Assembly: GCA_947652115.1 (NCBI GenBank)
Contig: OX393565.1
Location: forward strand, 7,286,021-7,350,020
Length of the DNA: 64,000 nt
From: Blastomussa wellsi
Taxonomy: Eukaryota > Cnidaria > Anthozoa > Scleractinia > Plerogyridae
Reading direction: 5' to 3'
Shown: one piece after another, positions 21,374 through 36,000 of the stretch
Numbering within the stretch: the stretch's first letter is position 1
Layout of the letters: each line of letters opens with the position of its first letter
Program-made: the position numbers and the translations under genes
The notes under the pieces: model-generated
Databases searched by the model: none
What the model saw: only the letters and a program-made list of their open reading frames with translations
What the model was told of the DNA's origin: nothing

Positions 21374-21520
21374 GACCTTTTACATGCCGCCTGGAGATTG
21401 AGCACTGGGGGTATTTTTCTGACACCTTATTTACAGCTGTAGATGAGAATGTCTAAATGGCTAACCATTGGTGAACGGATATCTCCAGTGCCCAATCCCC
21501 ACACGGCATGTAAAAGGTCA
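21374..21520. repeat. Inverted repeat GACCTTTTACATGCCG
   Basis: Arms of about 16 bp (21374-21390 and about 21503-21519) with further partial pairing inside (TGGAGATTGAGCACTGGGGG against CCAGTGCCCAATCCCC). It follows directly after the composite inverted-repeat element. Confidence 0.6.
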
Positions 21521-21535
21521 ATTCAAACCTAATGC

Positions 21536-22317
21536 AAAGTTTTTGTGAATGTCGCTTTGCTCTTCACTCTTACGGTGGGAATTTTCGGCTCGTTTGTTGG
21601 CCACGTTCAATGTTTTTTTTTTACTTGCCCATCTTTGGAGGAGCTACGTCACTAAATTTTGAGTTCCTTTTTGCAACGAACCAAATCACCCTTACATCGT
21701 AGGAAACCTAAAACTAACAGTTTACAAAGTAAGAAAAACACCAAAGAGGTGATACTGAACCAAAAAGGAACAAGGATGATTGAGGATGGAAAAGATTGAG
21801 ACGGATTGCAAATGACGATTTGGAAAATTTAGGCTTTGTTTTTCAAAAAGGCACAAACCGTGACGTATCTCCTTTAAAATATGTGTATATATATATATAT
21901 ATATATCCAGGTTGTCCCTTTGTAAATGCCAGGCAACGAAGCCCGTAAATTTAGAAATTTCTGAAATCAAAAGTGTACTTCTTATCTAGGGAAACAATTA
22001 AACCCTAAAGAAACGACAGAAAACCTTGGTCCTGTTGACATCACTAACGAATTTGGCGATCTTAAATCTAACTCAAAGAAAAAATTCGTAATAACTCAAA
22101 GGGAAATTTCAGCATCTTTTACAATTAAATTTTAGCCGTTAATTTCCACTGTGATTGATATACCGTTTATACCCCTCCCCCTCAAGTTTAGATGGGATTT
22201 TGGATGAATTCCTATTTTTAAAGCTAAAAGCAGTAATACTAAATTGTAGTAAATAGAACGGCATATATTATATATTGTTCATTTTTTAGCGTAAATGCTT
22301 ATGCAAAGAAAGATAAT
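21536..22317. other. Region downstream of the ABC transporter stop
   Basis: A/T-rich, with a (TA)n tract at about 21884-21906. It probably includes the 3' UTR of the ABCC gene on the minus strand. No gene seen. Confidence 0.5.
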
Positions 22318-25300
22318 TTATCTGTTTATGTCAGGAACTCGAGCCATGTCACGCAAGGTACCTCCACTCTTTTCCAGTAGTGTATCAAACCTGTCAAACT
22401 CATCAACCTCTCCATTTTTCAAAACCAGGATCTTATCACAGTCTCTGATGGTGTTCAGGCGATGAGCTATAGTGATGACTGTGGAGTCCTTCAGTTTCTC
22501 TCGCACTATCCTCCAGATTGTTTGTTCTGTGTCGGGATCCACGTGTGCAGTGGGTTCATCCAAGATGACGATCTTGTTCTTTTGCAGCAAAACACGAGCC
22601 AGACAAATTAACTGCCGTTCCCCTACACTGACATTTGCACCATGCTCCAACAGCTCGTGATCCAGCTCTCCCTCCAGACGTTCTACCAAGGCTTTCAGTT
22701 GCACATCTTCCAAAGCTTGCCACAACTCGGCATCTTTAAACTGCGCCACGAGATCGAGATTTTTTCTCAGCGATCCGCCAAAAAGGACAGGAGTTTGGCC
22801 AAGAACAGATATACACCGGCGAGCGCTTTGCAGTTTGATGTCCTTTATGGGGATATCATCGAGCATTATCTCTCCAACGGCGTCTGGAATGCGCAAAAGA
22901 GCTGCAACGAAAGATGACTTTCCAGCACCCGTGCGGCCTGCAATACCGATCTTTTCTCCTCCTCTAATGTTAAGATTAATTTTCTTCAGAACTTGAGGTC
23001 CCCCCGGATAGTACGTCAGTGTTAAATTTTGGAATGCAATATTTCCTTCGTGCGGCCAGTGTTCCGGGGGAAGTAAATCCACTTTGTACCCAGGCTCAGA
23101 GTCCAGTTTGGTGTAGGCCATAACTCGTTCAACCGACGTCATGTAATTCTCAACATCTGAGATTGCTCTGACGCTGCCTTCAGTCATGGGCACATTTTCA
23201 ATGACGTAAACCAGTGCAAGGCCCGCAAAAGCTGATTGAAAGAAAGGTAAAAAACGTTGTAGCTCTATATATTGCCATGCATACTCCTGCTTATAAGCAA
23301 TAGTTTCCAAAAACGTACTTATTTTGTGGGAAATGTTAAACTGAAAGGAGCAAACCGTTTCAAGACATCTATGTAACGATCAGAAATATATACTTCTTTA
23401 ATGAGTAAGTTACAATTGAAGTGCTACTGCGATGAAAAAATGCTGTTGTTGTTCTCTTTCGATTCCGATTTTATATTTGGCAAGAATGCACCATGCCAAT
23501 TATTGCGCCTCAATTTTCAAAGTAAGTCCCGTTTTTTAAGGGACGATTTCTTGTTTAAACTGTCCACCATTACCAGATTCGGATTACAATACAATACAAT
23601 GCAATGCAATACTTTATTAATTCTCCCCAAGGGGTTTTTCAGAATTAATTTACAATATGAATATAAAATTATGACTAAGACTACTAATTTACACTATGAT
23701 GACATACATTTTCTTAAAAATAATGACTTAAAATTACTACTACTAATAATAACTAACAATGTAATAATATACTATTGTTGTATGTTGAGACGCCGGTATC
23801 CTATTTCTTCATTAATTCTGCCTTTGCATACTTTTTAAATAATCTTAATGATTGAGCAGTTCTAGTGTTGTTATTGAGACTATTCCACGCTTTTGCTGTC
23901 CTATAAAAGAAACCGCGCTGGGCAGCCGCTGTCCGGCATTCTGGCAGGTTTAGATCTTCACTGTTGCGGAGATTGTAAGCGTACGCATGCACAGCTTATA
24001 TATGCTGGCACAAAGTTGTTAACACATTTATACATCATTGTCACATCTATAGTTAACCAGCCAAGACCTTTCAAGACCGGGGTGATATGATCGTATTTCC
24101 TTGTGTCAGTTAGTCTACGGGCAGCAAAGTTCTGTATAAGTTGTAGTTTATGTATGTTCTGTTTATACGTACCAGACCATACAGCGGAACAGTAAAATAA
24201 TTTACTAAACACAATAGAATTGATCATTATATACAAAACTTCTTTGGAAAACAAGTGGCGGATCCTTCTTATTTGACACAAACTAATACGCAAGGATGAA
24301 GATGATGATGAGATGTGATTATTTAATGTTAAGCCAGAGTCCAGGATAACACCCAGATCTTTGGCGGACGAGACAGGACATAGCTGTTGTCCAAGAAAGG
24401 GTACAGTGACGTCAGGTAGTTTTGGTACAAGTTGCCGTGTTCCAAAGAGTACAAGCTTAGTTTTATCCGGGTTTATAAGCAAATGATTTGCGCAACACCA
24501 ACCAGCGATACTTTCGAGATCCTCAGCGACTTGTTGCATACAAGAGTGGATATCTTTAGACGCACACGATAGGTAAATTTTAGTGTCGCCTACATAGGAT
24601 TCGATGTTGCTGAACTTGGTTACCGTAGGAAGATCATTCATATAGAGTGTAAACAGCATCGGGCCTAAAATGGACCCCTGAGGCACCCCATGAGTTATCG
24701 TCAGGGGATCCGACAATGATGTTCCAATTCGAGTACACGCTGTCTGTCTGACAGGTAACTCTTGAACAAGAACAGTGCCTTCTCTGAGGTGCTAAACAGC
24801 TGGAGTTTGGCGAGTAAGGTAGAATGGCAGAGACTGTCAAAAGCTTTACTCAACAGAGTCTATTAAAACCATTGCTCTTATTTGCTTGCTATCAATCGCT
24901 CTAAAGATGTCGTCCGTTACTAAGCTTAACGTTTCCGTTGAGTGCAGGGTTCGATTTCCACTTTGATGTCTTATCAATCGGTTGTGCAATGTCAGGTAGT
25001 CGTTAAACTGACGCATGGCAAACCTTTCCGCTACCTTAGTCGAGTTGCATTGAGAAAGCTGGATCGAGAGAGAAAATGACGTCATCGACCCACCAGTTTA
25101 AGGCCCCGTCCATAAGTGTCCGTTTTCGTTTGAAAACGCAACTTTTTTCTCTGTTTTCAAAATAATTCGCGCCCACACGTAGCGTTCTCATATCTTTTTC
25201 ACCCGTGCACACGAAAACGCTGAAAAGATTCGAAAACGCAGATACCGCTGACCGAGCATGCGCAATTACCGGTAAAATGAGCCGGCAAGATAGGAAGGGA

Positions 25301-28300
25301 AGCCAGGTGGTGCCATTTTCTTTCGCGCGTGAGAAACGTTGTAGCTCTATATATTGTCATGCATAGTCCTGCTTATAAAGGATAGTCTCCAAAAACCTAC
25401 TTATTTTTGTGGGAAATGTTAAACTGAAAGGAACAAGCCGTTTCAAGACACCTGTGTAAGGGTCAGAAATATGCTTTAAGTTACATTCACACGCGTGCAA
25501 AAAGTTCGTTATTGCAGAGGCTACGATGCAGCGTGATATAAAGCTAGCTGCCACGAAGGGTACGGTACGTTTCAAGTAGGTAATACCTCCGTTGTATCTC
25601 AACTTGTTTTAGACTACGAATAGTCAAATACGAAGCTATGGGACACTAGAACAGCCGATAATTACCGAATGCATCATTGCCGAACAAATCTTAAAAAGTT
25701 CACAATTCTTTATCATGGTCCAAAAATCAAGAGCCTTCTTCCTACCACAATCATTACTCTGTCAGGTTTTCCTAATTTTAAGAATAAACTGCTAGAATTT
25801 TTAGTAACATAATTAATGAATTTGTCCAAGCCGCACACTCGTAGCACTATCTTTTGTTAGTAAATTCTCAACCTCGGTTATTGCATTTCCAGCTTTCTGA
25901 TTGGCTCACAAACCCCGGTTAATAGCGAATAACCGAGGTTTTACCTTATATGGAAAATGGACGGGTTGTGTGCTAACAATTTTGCTCGCCACGAGAAGAA
26001 TTACTTACAAAAGACGACTTATAGTTGTTATATATTAAAAGCATTTTCCGTTAAAGAAAATAGGTAAACTGTACTAAGAAGCACTGAGTTCGTTGCGAAA
26101 TATTTAATCGAAAATGCTTGTAAAGATGCAACAAAAAGGAGTGAATATTAACACGGTGTTTACAGAAAGATCAACTGATCAACACGTAAATTGATCAACT
26201 GATCAACACGTAAATTTTGTCCAGAAAATGAAACAGAGTATCAGCATAAATAAGGCTAACAATTCAGTTATATGTGGACAAGGCTAGGGCTTGTCAGTTC
26301 CAGCGGGGCCAAAGCTTTCAAATGGGGACAATAAATGTGGCAGACGAAGCGTCAATTTTTTGCGACAGTATATAATTTTTACAAACAACATCGGCTTCCG
26401 ACAATGAAATTATCTGCGAAGATCAATCTCTCTTTCCCTTTTCTTCTTCAGAGGAATGCATCGGTTCTGAACTAATCATCGTTGTTGCAACACAGTTAAT
26501 TTGGAATTAGTCTTGATCAACCACGAGATCGCTAGACAGCTGTAAACAGTAAGCTCGATTTCGGGCTTGTACTAGTAATGCAATGTTCAGCTTCGCAGAG
26601 CGAACAACGCTTACAGAGCGAACAACGCACCACTGAAATTGCCGCCTTTTCATACAATCGCTTCGCTTAGGTCAAACTGAAATGTTCGCATTTATTAAAG
26701 GGACTTTGACACTCTTCTGCGCATGTGTGAACATTTGACTTCTGGTCCGACGGACCAGAAATCAAAGTTAATTTATGCAATTAAAATCCTCTTCCATCGA
26801 CCTCGCGAGGCTTGCAAAAGCTATGAAAATTGAGGTAAAAGATTATTTGGCCATTTGTGGAAGTTTTTAACCGGAATATATTCCTTGTATTTTCATATGA
26901 AAATCAAAGGAAATATGATGTTCTTGAAGGGTAATGCACAAAGCGACTCGGGATGGAAGCTAAAACAAACAAAGGCATGAAGTTACACAAAGAGGTGTTC
27001 AAGCGCACGTGAAAACTCCAAAACAATTGCAGAAGGCCACGGTGATTCATGGCAGCGTGCAGTGCGCAAACTTGCCAAGTTTGTATTGGTTAAAACACTT
27101 TCTGTGCTAATGAAGGCTGCACATGCGCATTATCGTGACAATGGTCTTTAATAATGTAAAAAGTAGACTGAACAAGTATACTGTTTTAAAATTCCTACGA
27201 TAATAACCGAGGTTGAGAATTTACTAAAACATTTATTCCATTCGCCCTTATTGAATATGAGGTGATTATAACCAACCCACGCTACGCGCTTGTTGGTTAT
27301 TTATCACATCATATCCAACAAGGGCGAATGGAATAATTGTTAATTAAAACACTGTGATGTACGAGGTGGCCTCAACTCTACGCCTGGTGGTTCCCAGAGG
27401 CCACCTTGTCGTCAACTAAACACTCTATATATTTTTCAATATTAAGAGAATTGGCGAAATAAATGATGATGATGATGATGATGGTAATGGTAGTAGAGAA
27501 GCGTAAAAGCGTGCGCGATTATGCCGAGTGGTATATGTATATATGGGTGTTGCAGTTTGCAAATGTTTCATCTAATCTTACATGTGTTTCAATGAGACAA
27601 AACTGAAGAGAATCACCAATTCATCAGGATTCATAGTTTCCCTATTTCTCTCCATAGACCTACCACGGTGAGACACCGTGAACTTCGACCAAGTAGCTAC
27701 TTTTTCTATCTTAGCTGTGTAGAAGTTAAGGATTCCTGCAGATTAGTGTATATCTGACGTAAAGTACGCTTATCTTTAAGAAGTTTGCTAGTGTCTTCTT
27801 GAAGTGCAATCGCAAGTCGTCCATTTCGACAGTTTTAAATTACGTCGACATAATTCTCAGTGCCAGTTTCGCGAGCGGCCTTTTAGTTTCCGCGGAGAGC
27901 TGTGACTACTACTTCTATCTTGACGATTCCCTGCCTTTTCCTTTCGCGGTCATTTGGGGGAGGTAAAGAACGGACTACAGTAAGGTCCGTCCGTCCGCCA
28001 TGACGACGCAACTTTAGATTCGAAATTAAGCCAGGAAAATTAAAGCAATTCCTGAAATTAACGCATTTCGAAACGGTGAGCTCGACAATATTTGCATTTT
28101 TTACTCGTCACCATTTCTAAAAGTAGGTCAGTTGCGGCTCAAGCAAATAAAATTCATAAAAAAGTATTTTGCAATTTTTGAAAAAAAAAACTAAGGTGGT
28201 TTCAATAACTTTTAAATCAAAGTACATTTATGGGTAAAGTTTAAAGGAAATTATTGTTTCGACTTCAATGCAGCGGACCGCTCTAAGAGAGACTACCACA

Positions 28301-31300
28301 TAACACTCACCAGCATCTTGAGACACCAGAACAGCCGCTGTAGCCACTGCACTAATAAGCAAAGCAGCGAGAAGATCCAGGCGGAGGCCAAGCCATTTCC
28401 CACTTGCCAGCACCATAACGTATGACTGATTATGAACATCTTGATATCTACAGGAAAAAGGTACATTTACTTAGTCTCGACAGACATGGTAGCTGGTGAT
28501 GATGCCATCCCTCCTTACTTATCATCTCGGTGAAGGACGGCACAATACGTGTACTTGTAAAACAAACCAGATTTCGTATTTCTATCTGATTGGTCGAGAA
28601 ACAACGCTTATGAAATGATCGTTTTCGAAATTTAGCTGAAATCTCGACGAAAACAGACACCTCAAAAAGTCGTCATTGCAGGTGATTGGAATAGCACTCT
28701 TAATCCAACCAATAAGCGAGGTGACCATTCTTGGAAATTATCGTTAAATAGTGGACAGCTAACTAAGGCTGCGGATGCCGCCGGTTCCTGCCTCGTACCC
28801 CGAGGCACGTCCTTAATCTTTTGGGGCAAAGGCTTGAGAACGAATTATGAAGCGAAAAAATATTGCGCGCGTCACTTTCGGGCGCCTGGATACGAGGCAG
28901 GACCGGTTCAATAATGACCAATAAATGTATCAGCCGTGTACGTGTTATTTGTCTAAGCCTAGGCAAGCCTGTTCTAAAACAGCACGAGGCAAGCTGTCAA
29001 CTGTTTTTATATTACGAACATTCGCATAAATTTCGGCGAATTCACTGGCAATGTTTCTCTTTCTCCTTTTGTCAACAAAGCCAAACCCACACAGACAGCA
29101 ACTATTCGAAAAAAAGTACTTTCTTAAGATAGCGTTCCTTTAAACCACCTATCAAGTTAATCCAGATTGCTTGAATCTTCGTATTAGCTGGTACAAAAAC
29201 CTAATATTTGCCTAGTCAGAATATGGGAAGCCATGTTCTATTCTTGGTTTTCACGTTTTCACAAAATTCGCTGGCCCTGCTTAATTTTTATATTCACCAC
29301 GTGAAAGAAATCCTAAAAATATATCTATTCGCAAGTTTCCAGCTAGATAGTTTTCTTTGTGTTTGAAATATAGCATGTTGAATTTTCGAGATTTCCGCCG
29401 TACGTGACTTCACGATGGCGCCGTGACAAAAGCTGTCGTGCTCAAAGAAAAGGTATTTTCGCAAAATTTTTGCAGTTTAAACAGTTCAAGGAAGGATGTG
29501 TATGTGTATATGCACTAGATCGTGAGGAAAGAGCAGTCGCTTTCATGGCAAAAGTCAGTGCCAGATGATTTCTTTGATTTCCGGCCGCCATATTGGTGCC
29601 CATCAAGCTAGTTTTAAAAACATCCAATTTCCAAGGGGCAACTATCAGTCCGATAGTTCCGAGACAAACACTCTATTTTCTTTATTGTTCACCACTAAAT
29701 TTAAAATTTCTTCCGCGCGCACATTCACAAACTAGCATATTGAGTTTTTTGCTGCAATCCGAAACGTACGAATAAACGAGAATCAGGCAAGAGACCCTCG
29801 AAATTCAGATCAATCAAATAGCATTTGATTTTTTACCGAAAGCCTGCATGTAAACAAAAAAAATTCGCGGACGGGCACTAGCCACCCGGGTATTTTCCTC
29901 GGACGGGCACTATGCGCTGATAATGCCCTCCGCGGATGAGCAGTATCGCATCACGTGTTTTTAAGTTAGACCAATGGGAATCGGAGAAAATTTAGTGGTG
30001 AACTATAATTTCTTATAGGACATTAGGAAGCCCATCTTCTAGCTGGTTTAGAATAAAGCATTAAAAAATCCTAAAAAAACACCGATTTAAGCGCGCGGGC
30101 GGCCTCCTTGTTCATTTTTCTGGCACTCGTTGCTCAATAGCTCGTCCACATTTTTCGTCTCCCCAGTCACCTGATCTTATTTCATTAATATTTGTTTTAG
30201 CAGCCATAATGAAGGAAATAAAAAGGCAACTTTAAAAGATTGTCGCCGCCATCTTTTTTCAATTCGCAACGCAACATATAAACTATGTCCGGGGTACCGG
30301 GCTTCTATAATTTTTGCCCATGTTCTATTAAAATAAAGCTCGCTAAGCTTCCATGGCGAGCATACAGGGCTATATTCTAAATAGGTTTAGACAAGCCTAA
30401 AAGCGAGCTGCCAGATATGTTTTGGCTCTTTACCGCTATGTTAAAAGTTTACCCGATATCACAATTTTGTTGTTGTTGTTGCTTGAACAAAAAAAACAGC
30501 ATAAAATGATAGATCTCTATGCCAAACACAGCCCAAGAAACATATGGAAGGAAGTTCAGTTTCTTATTCTGGTGCGTTTAGAGTAATTTAAAAGAACAAA
30601 AACAATATTTCAAAAGCGAAAGAATATTTTTTGTTTTAACCGGAGTTTCATGCGAAAGTGTTTTCTTTTGCATATCAACGCTACACCTCTCATCGGCGTC
30701 GAAGGAAACAATTATTTGCTGTAAGAGTCTTCAAGCAGTTACAATCAGCACCGGGCTATATCCTTGAAAGCTAGGCTGTTCAAGTAGGCTGTTACAAAGT
30801 GATGAAGAAGTCTATCCTTCATGGCGATTTTCTCACTGAATTTTGTCCTGTCATTTTCGAAACAAGATTTATTGGTAATTTATCCCCCTTACCGCGAAAC
30901 GCGTCCGGGTTGTTGTGCAGCCAGGCCGTGTTTCCTGACGTCATTTCGTCTGAGAGATTTTGTACCTGCCTTCCGTCAAGGTTTTATACTACCACTCTAG
31001 GTTACTGGGGCTGCTCTTGAACCGTATTATTTTGAGTCAAACATGCTTCAAACCACGAAAATGATGACCGTCAAGATAGTGTAGTAAATAGTCAGCTGGG
31101 AAAATAGATTTTGGAGAGTCATTTTTCTGCTTCCCGCCAATTTCGGGTCAGATGGAATGGCGTAACGTAAACACTGCTTGGCTGCCAAGTAGAGTTTCAA
31201 AATGGCGGCATAAAATGTCGAATTTTAGTCTTTTTGAGGAGTTTCTTCAGGACAGCATGGACTTTAGAGGCTGAAACTTCAGTGAGTTGTAAAACAGAAC

Positions 31301-32974
31301 ATTACTTGCTATAGGTGGAGACAAAAAATAAGCCTTTTGGAGTGACCGCCTTTAATACATACGTTGCTTTATTTTGTTTTCTGTTATCGTTAGTAATTGT
31401 TGTTGTTGTTGTTGTTCGACATAGGCAGTTCGTTTTACCTGTATACGCTATGGTGGGTCAATTTAAAAGTGGGAGATTGCAGATTCATGGAACTCTTTCG
31501 CTTTTAAAAACAATTCTTTGGGAAATCACACGTTGTATGTGATTTATGTGACATTATGTAAGAGAATATATGAGAAAGGTTTGAAAATTGCCCTAAATTC
31601 TACATGTGGAAAAGAATGCAAATAAAGATGACTTACCTTGTGTTTTCCTTACGTTATTTTGATGTCTCTGTGGTCCTGGAGTCGATTTAAAGACATTTAG
31701 GCGAGTTTACTCAGAAGGTAAACTCGCCTAAATGTCTTTAAATTAACAATCAGACACTGCTTGAATTCAAAGAATTTTCGATGGTAATAACGTTACTCTT
31801 TGCTCAACTACCATTCTATCAGTCTTTTGATATCCTTGCAATGAAATTAACTCTAACTTATTTGATTGACTCTAATTCATAAAATATACCTGCAAAACTG
31901 GTCCACGAAATTTCTTTGACTTCCTCTTGTCCGAATCGTGTCCAGTCCGTTCAGGGTCTCGGAAATGTGTGAGAAGACAGGACTACGGCATATGGACTCT
32001 AACCGTTTCAGTTCTCTGGATGTTTTTAAGTAGTACTTCGAAATGTACACCACTACCACAATCATCGGAACAACAACAACCACAAGCCAAGGATTCGTGA
32101 CACTTGGTACTGCTAGTGAGGTAAAGACAAATAACACCACCTGGATTGCAATGAAAAACATTTCTGGTAACAGCTCGTCCATGCAGCCGACGTCATTAGA
32201 GAACCGATTCATGATTCTACCCACAGGGTTGGAATCAAAGAACAAAACCGGGGCGTGGAGAACAGCCACCACCATTTTATCATGGAGTCGCTCAGAACAT
32301 CTTAGGCAAGCCAAAAAGAAGACATATGCTCGAATTATGCCGAATACAAAGGATCCACCGACAAGACAGGCATAGATAGTCAAGGTTGTGCTGCTTTTCT
32401 GATCTTCTGGAAGTTGCTTTGTCAAAAGCGACAGCCACACGTCAGGAGCAACAATCGTTGCTGAGATATATAAAAAAATATGAAAGGTTAAAAGATAAGA
32501 GAGGAGCTACGAAAATCAAACTATGCGTGGGTTCCCGCGTGGGTTCCCGCGTCTACCACTTGTAGTGGAAACACCCTATATACTGAATATATAAAATGCG
32601 AATGTAGATAAAAGTAAAAAATCATCATCGCAGTGAATTGCCAATTGAAGCAATTGGAATAAAGAAGCCTGAAAAACTTCAGAGCTTCAATTATGAATAA
32701 GTTCATATCCTTCACGTCATGTCACTCCTCACGGGAAAATATGAAGTCACAAAATTTACCTCCCTCTCAATGTGTGGCTTCATAGCTCAGTTGGTAGAGC
32801 ATCGCACTGGTATCGCGGAGGTCACGGGCTCGAATCCCTTCGAAGAGCTGATTTTTTTTCACGCTTCCTTATTCCAGTTCTCTATCCGCAGTTAGCACGC
32901 GGTATTAGTAATAGTAATAGGACTGACTGGAGTACAGTTCAGTGAGTAATCTGCTGAACACGCAACGCAAGGCG

Positions 32975-33020
<46 letters not shown>

Positions 33021-36000
33021 AGTCCTATTACCAGTTAATCGCATCAATAACAAAATTCGAGGTTAGTAAGTCTTTTAGAACCACTTGTGTGAACCTCTTT
33101 TGTTTTTTTGAGAATCTCTTTTGTGCAAAAAGTCGGAAAACAGCAAGAAAGAACCCATCTAAGTGTATGTGATTGACGCCGAGTGAATGGCACAGTTGTC
33201 CAATTACAGGTATCCAATTTGAAGTTGCTCAAATTGGATATATGCAATTTGATACCCACGTGATCTCGCGCCGATTACGTGGCAAATCGGTCTGCGCAGA
33301 ACCAATCAAAATGGAGAATCTTTTATGGATACGATTAGCATGGACATAGCATTGGTATTTTTATTGATATCAGTAATGGTATTAGTTTTGGTATTGGCAG
33401 TGATATTGCCAGTGGTATTGGCAGTATTAATAGCACTACCTGCAGAGAAAGCAATTAGATTCGACCAATTAAAGATGTTTCGAAAATTATGAAGGCAAAA
33501 ACTTGCCTAACAGCAGTTTACCCAAATTTCCGCTAAACTAACGACCTCAAAGTTACGGTTTTTTCAATCTCCACACAGGACGCTTTTATTTATACTTAAA
33601 CCAATTCGACATATCCGATCCAAGATGTATGCAGGACAGAGCTTGTTATGCGTGGTTCAATTCTACTTGTTACCATCCCCCGGGCGTTTGCTATTTTTCT
33701 CTTATTTTGTGGTGTATTCCCCACCCCCGGGAACACAGCAATTCCCCACGACCGAATTGCATTTGTTGCACGTCAACTTAAGAATTTGAACGCTTTTCTA
33801 GACTATATATATCATGAATAACAAATCATGAAGAATACATTTTATAAAGAAAACTAACCCGTACGTCTCGCCACTTCCTCGAAAGAATACGAAAGAAAGG
33901 AGCTTGCAACCAGCGAACAGAACAAAAAAGAAAGCTTGCAAAGCATATTTAAATTTCGAAAGATTATTTTTCTTTAACCAAACGGCTTCAATTATTACAG
34001 ATTTTCCCTGGACCGTGCAACATACAATGTGCCGTGCATATCATACCCCGTGCACCATACCCTATGGCTGCGCGATACGGCACAATCGTGTCAACCGATA
34101 TGTGACGTACCAGGAAGAACATCGAGAAAGTACTTTAGATTTGCCCCACCGCTCCCCCCGGGACAAGACCGCTTAAAACAATTCCCCACCCCCGGGCCGA
34201 AAGAGCTGGACTTGTCCCGGGGGTTGCCGGGGGAGAGGGGGGGGGGGGTGGTTACAGGTAGAATTGAACCACGCATTACAACAGAAGGGTTTCTCGGGAT
34301 AAGTAATTAGTGCATTTTGAAAACAAAGAAGCGTGTGGTCGGAAAGGGTTGACTCCAAGGGCTTGTATGGGAGATGGAGGCTCCGGGTAATCGGCTCCTG
34401 GTGTGGTCGGCTCCTGGTGTGGTTCAATGTTCATTTGTGTCTACTTATGAAAAAAAATTATGCCTTCGAACAATATCTCGACATCATATTAACTGTAGGC
34501 AGCCTACCTTGAGTAAGAAGACACAAGACGATAATGGAAAAGATTGCCAGCGGATGCAATCCACTTCTGAAGTAGTCCCAGTATAGCTTAGAGGACACAC
34601 CTCCGATTGAGCGATCTTCTCGACAAATGTCTAGGCCCTTATAATCATTGATTGATGTCGCCAATTCACCACGTGCACAGCTATCAGAAACTTCGATATC
34701 CTCTTCAACTTTACCACAGACGCTTTCATCACCTTCACTTTCGGTCACAACTTTCTTAAAGAGCTGGTCGATAGTTGTATTTAAGACATTCTGTTCTTGC
34801 AGTTCTTTAAAACTTCCTTTTCCCAGCACACGACCTTTGTAAAGCACAATCACTTGATCGGCTTCTTTCATGTGCTGTTCTTGATGAGAGGTTAATACGC
34901 GTGTTTTATCGCCCAGTAGGTCTTTGATACATTTCTCAAAGATATGTTGGCCAACTTTGAAGTCCAAAGCACTCAGAGGGTCATCTAATAAGTAAAGGTC
35001 TGCATCAGCATAGGCTGCGCGTGCTAAGCTCACTCTAGCTCGCTGACCGCCACTTAAAACAACACCGCGTTCTCCAACAATAGTTTTGTCATAATCGGGA
35101 AAATTCTGGATGTCTTCCGTTAGAGCGCATGCGTCGGTTATTCTTGTGTACTTTAGTTCATCGAAAGGCTGTCCAAACAAAATATTTTCTCTTATTGTTC
35201 CAGAGAATACCCAGGCTATCTGAGGCACATAAACAAGAGTCCCCTTGAAGGTTATAATTCCTCTTGTGTTGGAGATTTCGCCAGCGATAGCTGACAGAAC
35301 AGTAGATTTTCCGCTTCCCACTGGTCCGGTGATAACGGTTAAACTACCTGATGGTGTTGTGAAATCAATATCTTGCAAAATAGATTCATCTTCTCGCTTG
35401 ATTCGCTGGTGCGTCAAGCCGGACACACATAAAGTCGTCGACTTGTCCTGGACTTTTACTGGTTTATCAGAATCAGAACCCTCTTTTTCCTGACGGTCTG
35501 CTGAGCTGCCTCTCATGTCACTTGCATATTCTGTACACTGATTCTGCAGATTTTCTATAAATAGAAATTCTTCTATACGACCAAGGGAGACATAAGCTTC
35601 GTATGCTGTCAGTAAACCATTGGCCAAGTGAAAACAAGTAGAATAGCTTGCCGTATTGATAAATGTGAGAAGCATAAACACGTTAATAGGTGTGAGGGGT
35701 TGTCCAGTTAGAACCAAAGTAATGACTGACACCAGGGTCGCCATTGGCACTGAAGCATACTCCAAGCCCGCTACACCAGACAGAATGGCGCTCTTCTTAC
35801 GAATGATGCCTATTTCGTTCCTGCAAACAAAATAAACTTTATTTTTAAGGATGTTTCTAGTGTATAGTTATATTGCGATAATCGTTTGGAAATTCTGTTT
35901 TCCATCGATCTCATCTTTTTAAAATTTGTACACTTTTGACAAGTTTTGAGTTGGTGTGGGAGGGTGGATGGGATGCACTAATTTGCGACAGATGTGTCCA

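Larger units (their letters stand above)
28448..31889. other. ABCC intron 4
   Basis: It holds a copy of the GC-rich palindromic motif at 29865-29950, a perfect 24-bp-arm palindrome at 31686-31742 and no supported gene. The frames at 28863, 29593, 30799 and 31315 are short and lack domains. Confidence 0.6.

Noticed and set aside
25357..25602. Alternative ABCC exon
   Set aside because: It overlaps the duplicated intron segment, lacks ABCC similarity and has no supported donor or acceptor.
32776..32848. Functional tRNA-Thr gene
   Set aside because: A GGT anticodon is not used in animal nuclear tRNA-Thr, the acceptor stem is bulged and a T-stem pair is mismatched. A related head occurs in the SINE at 43180-43345.
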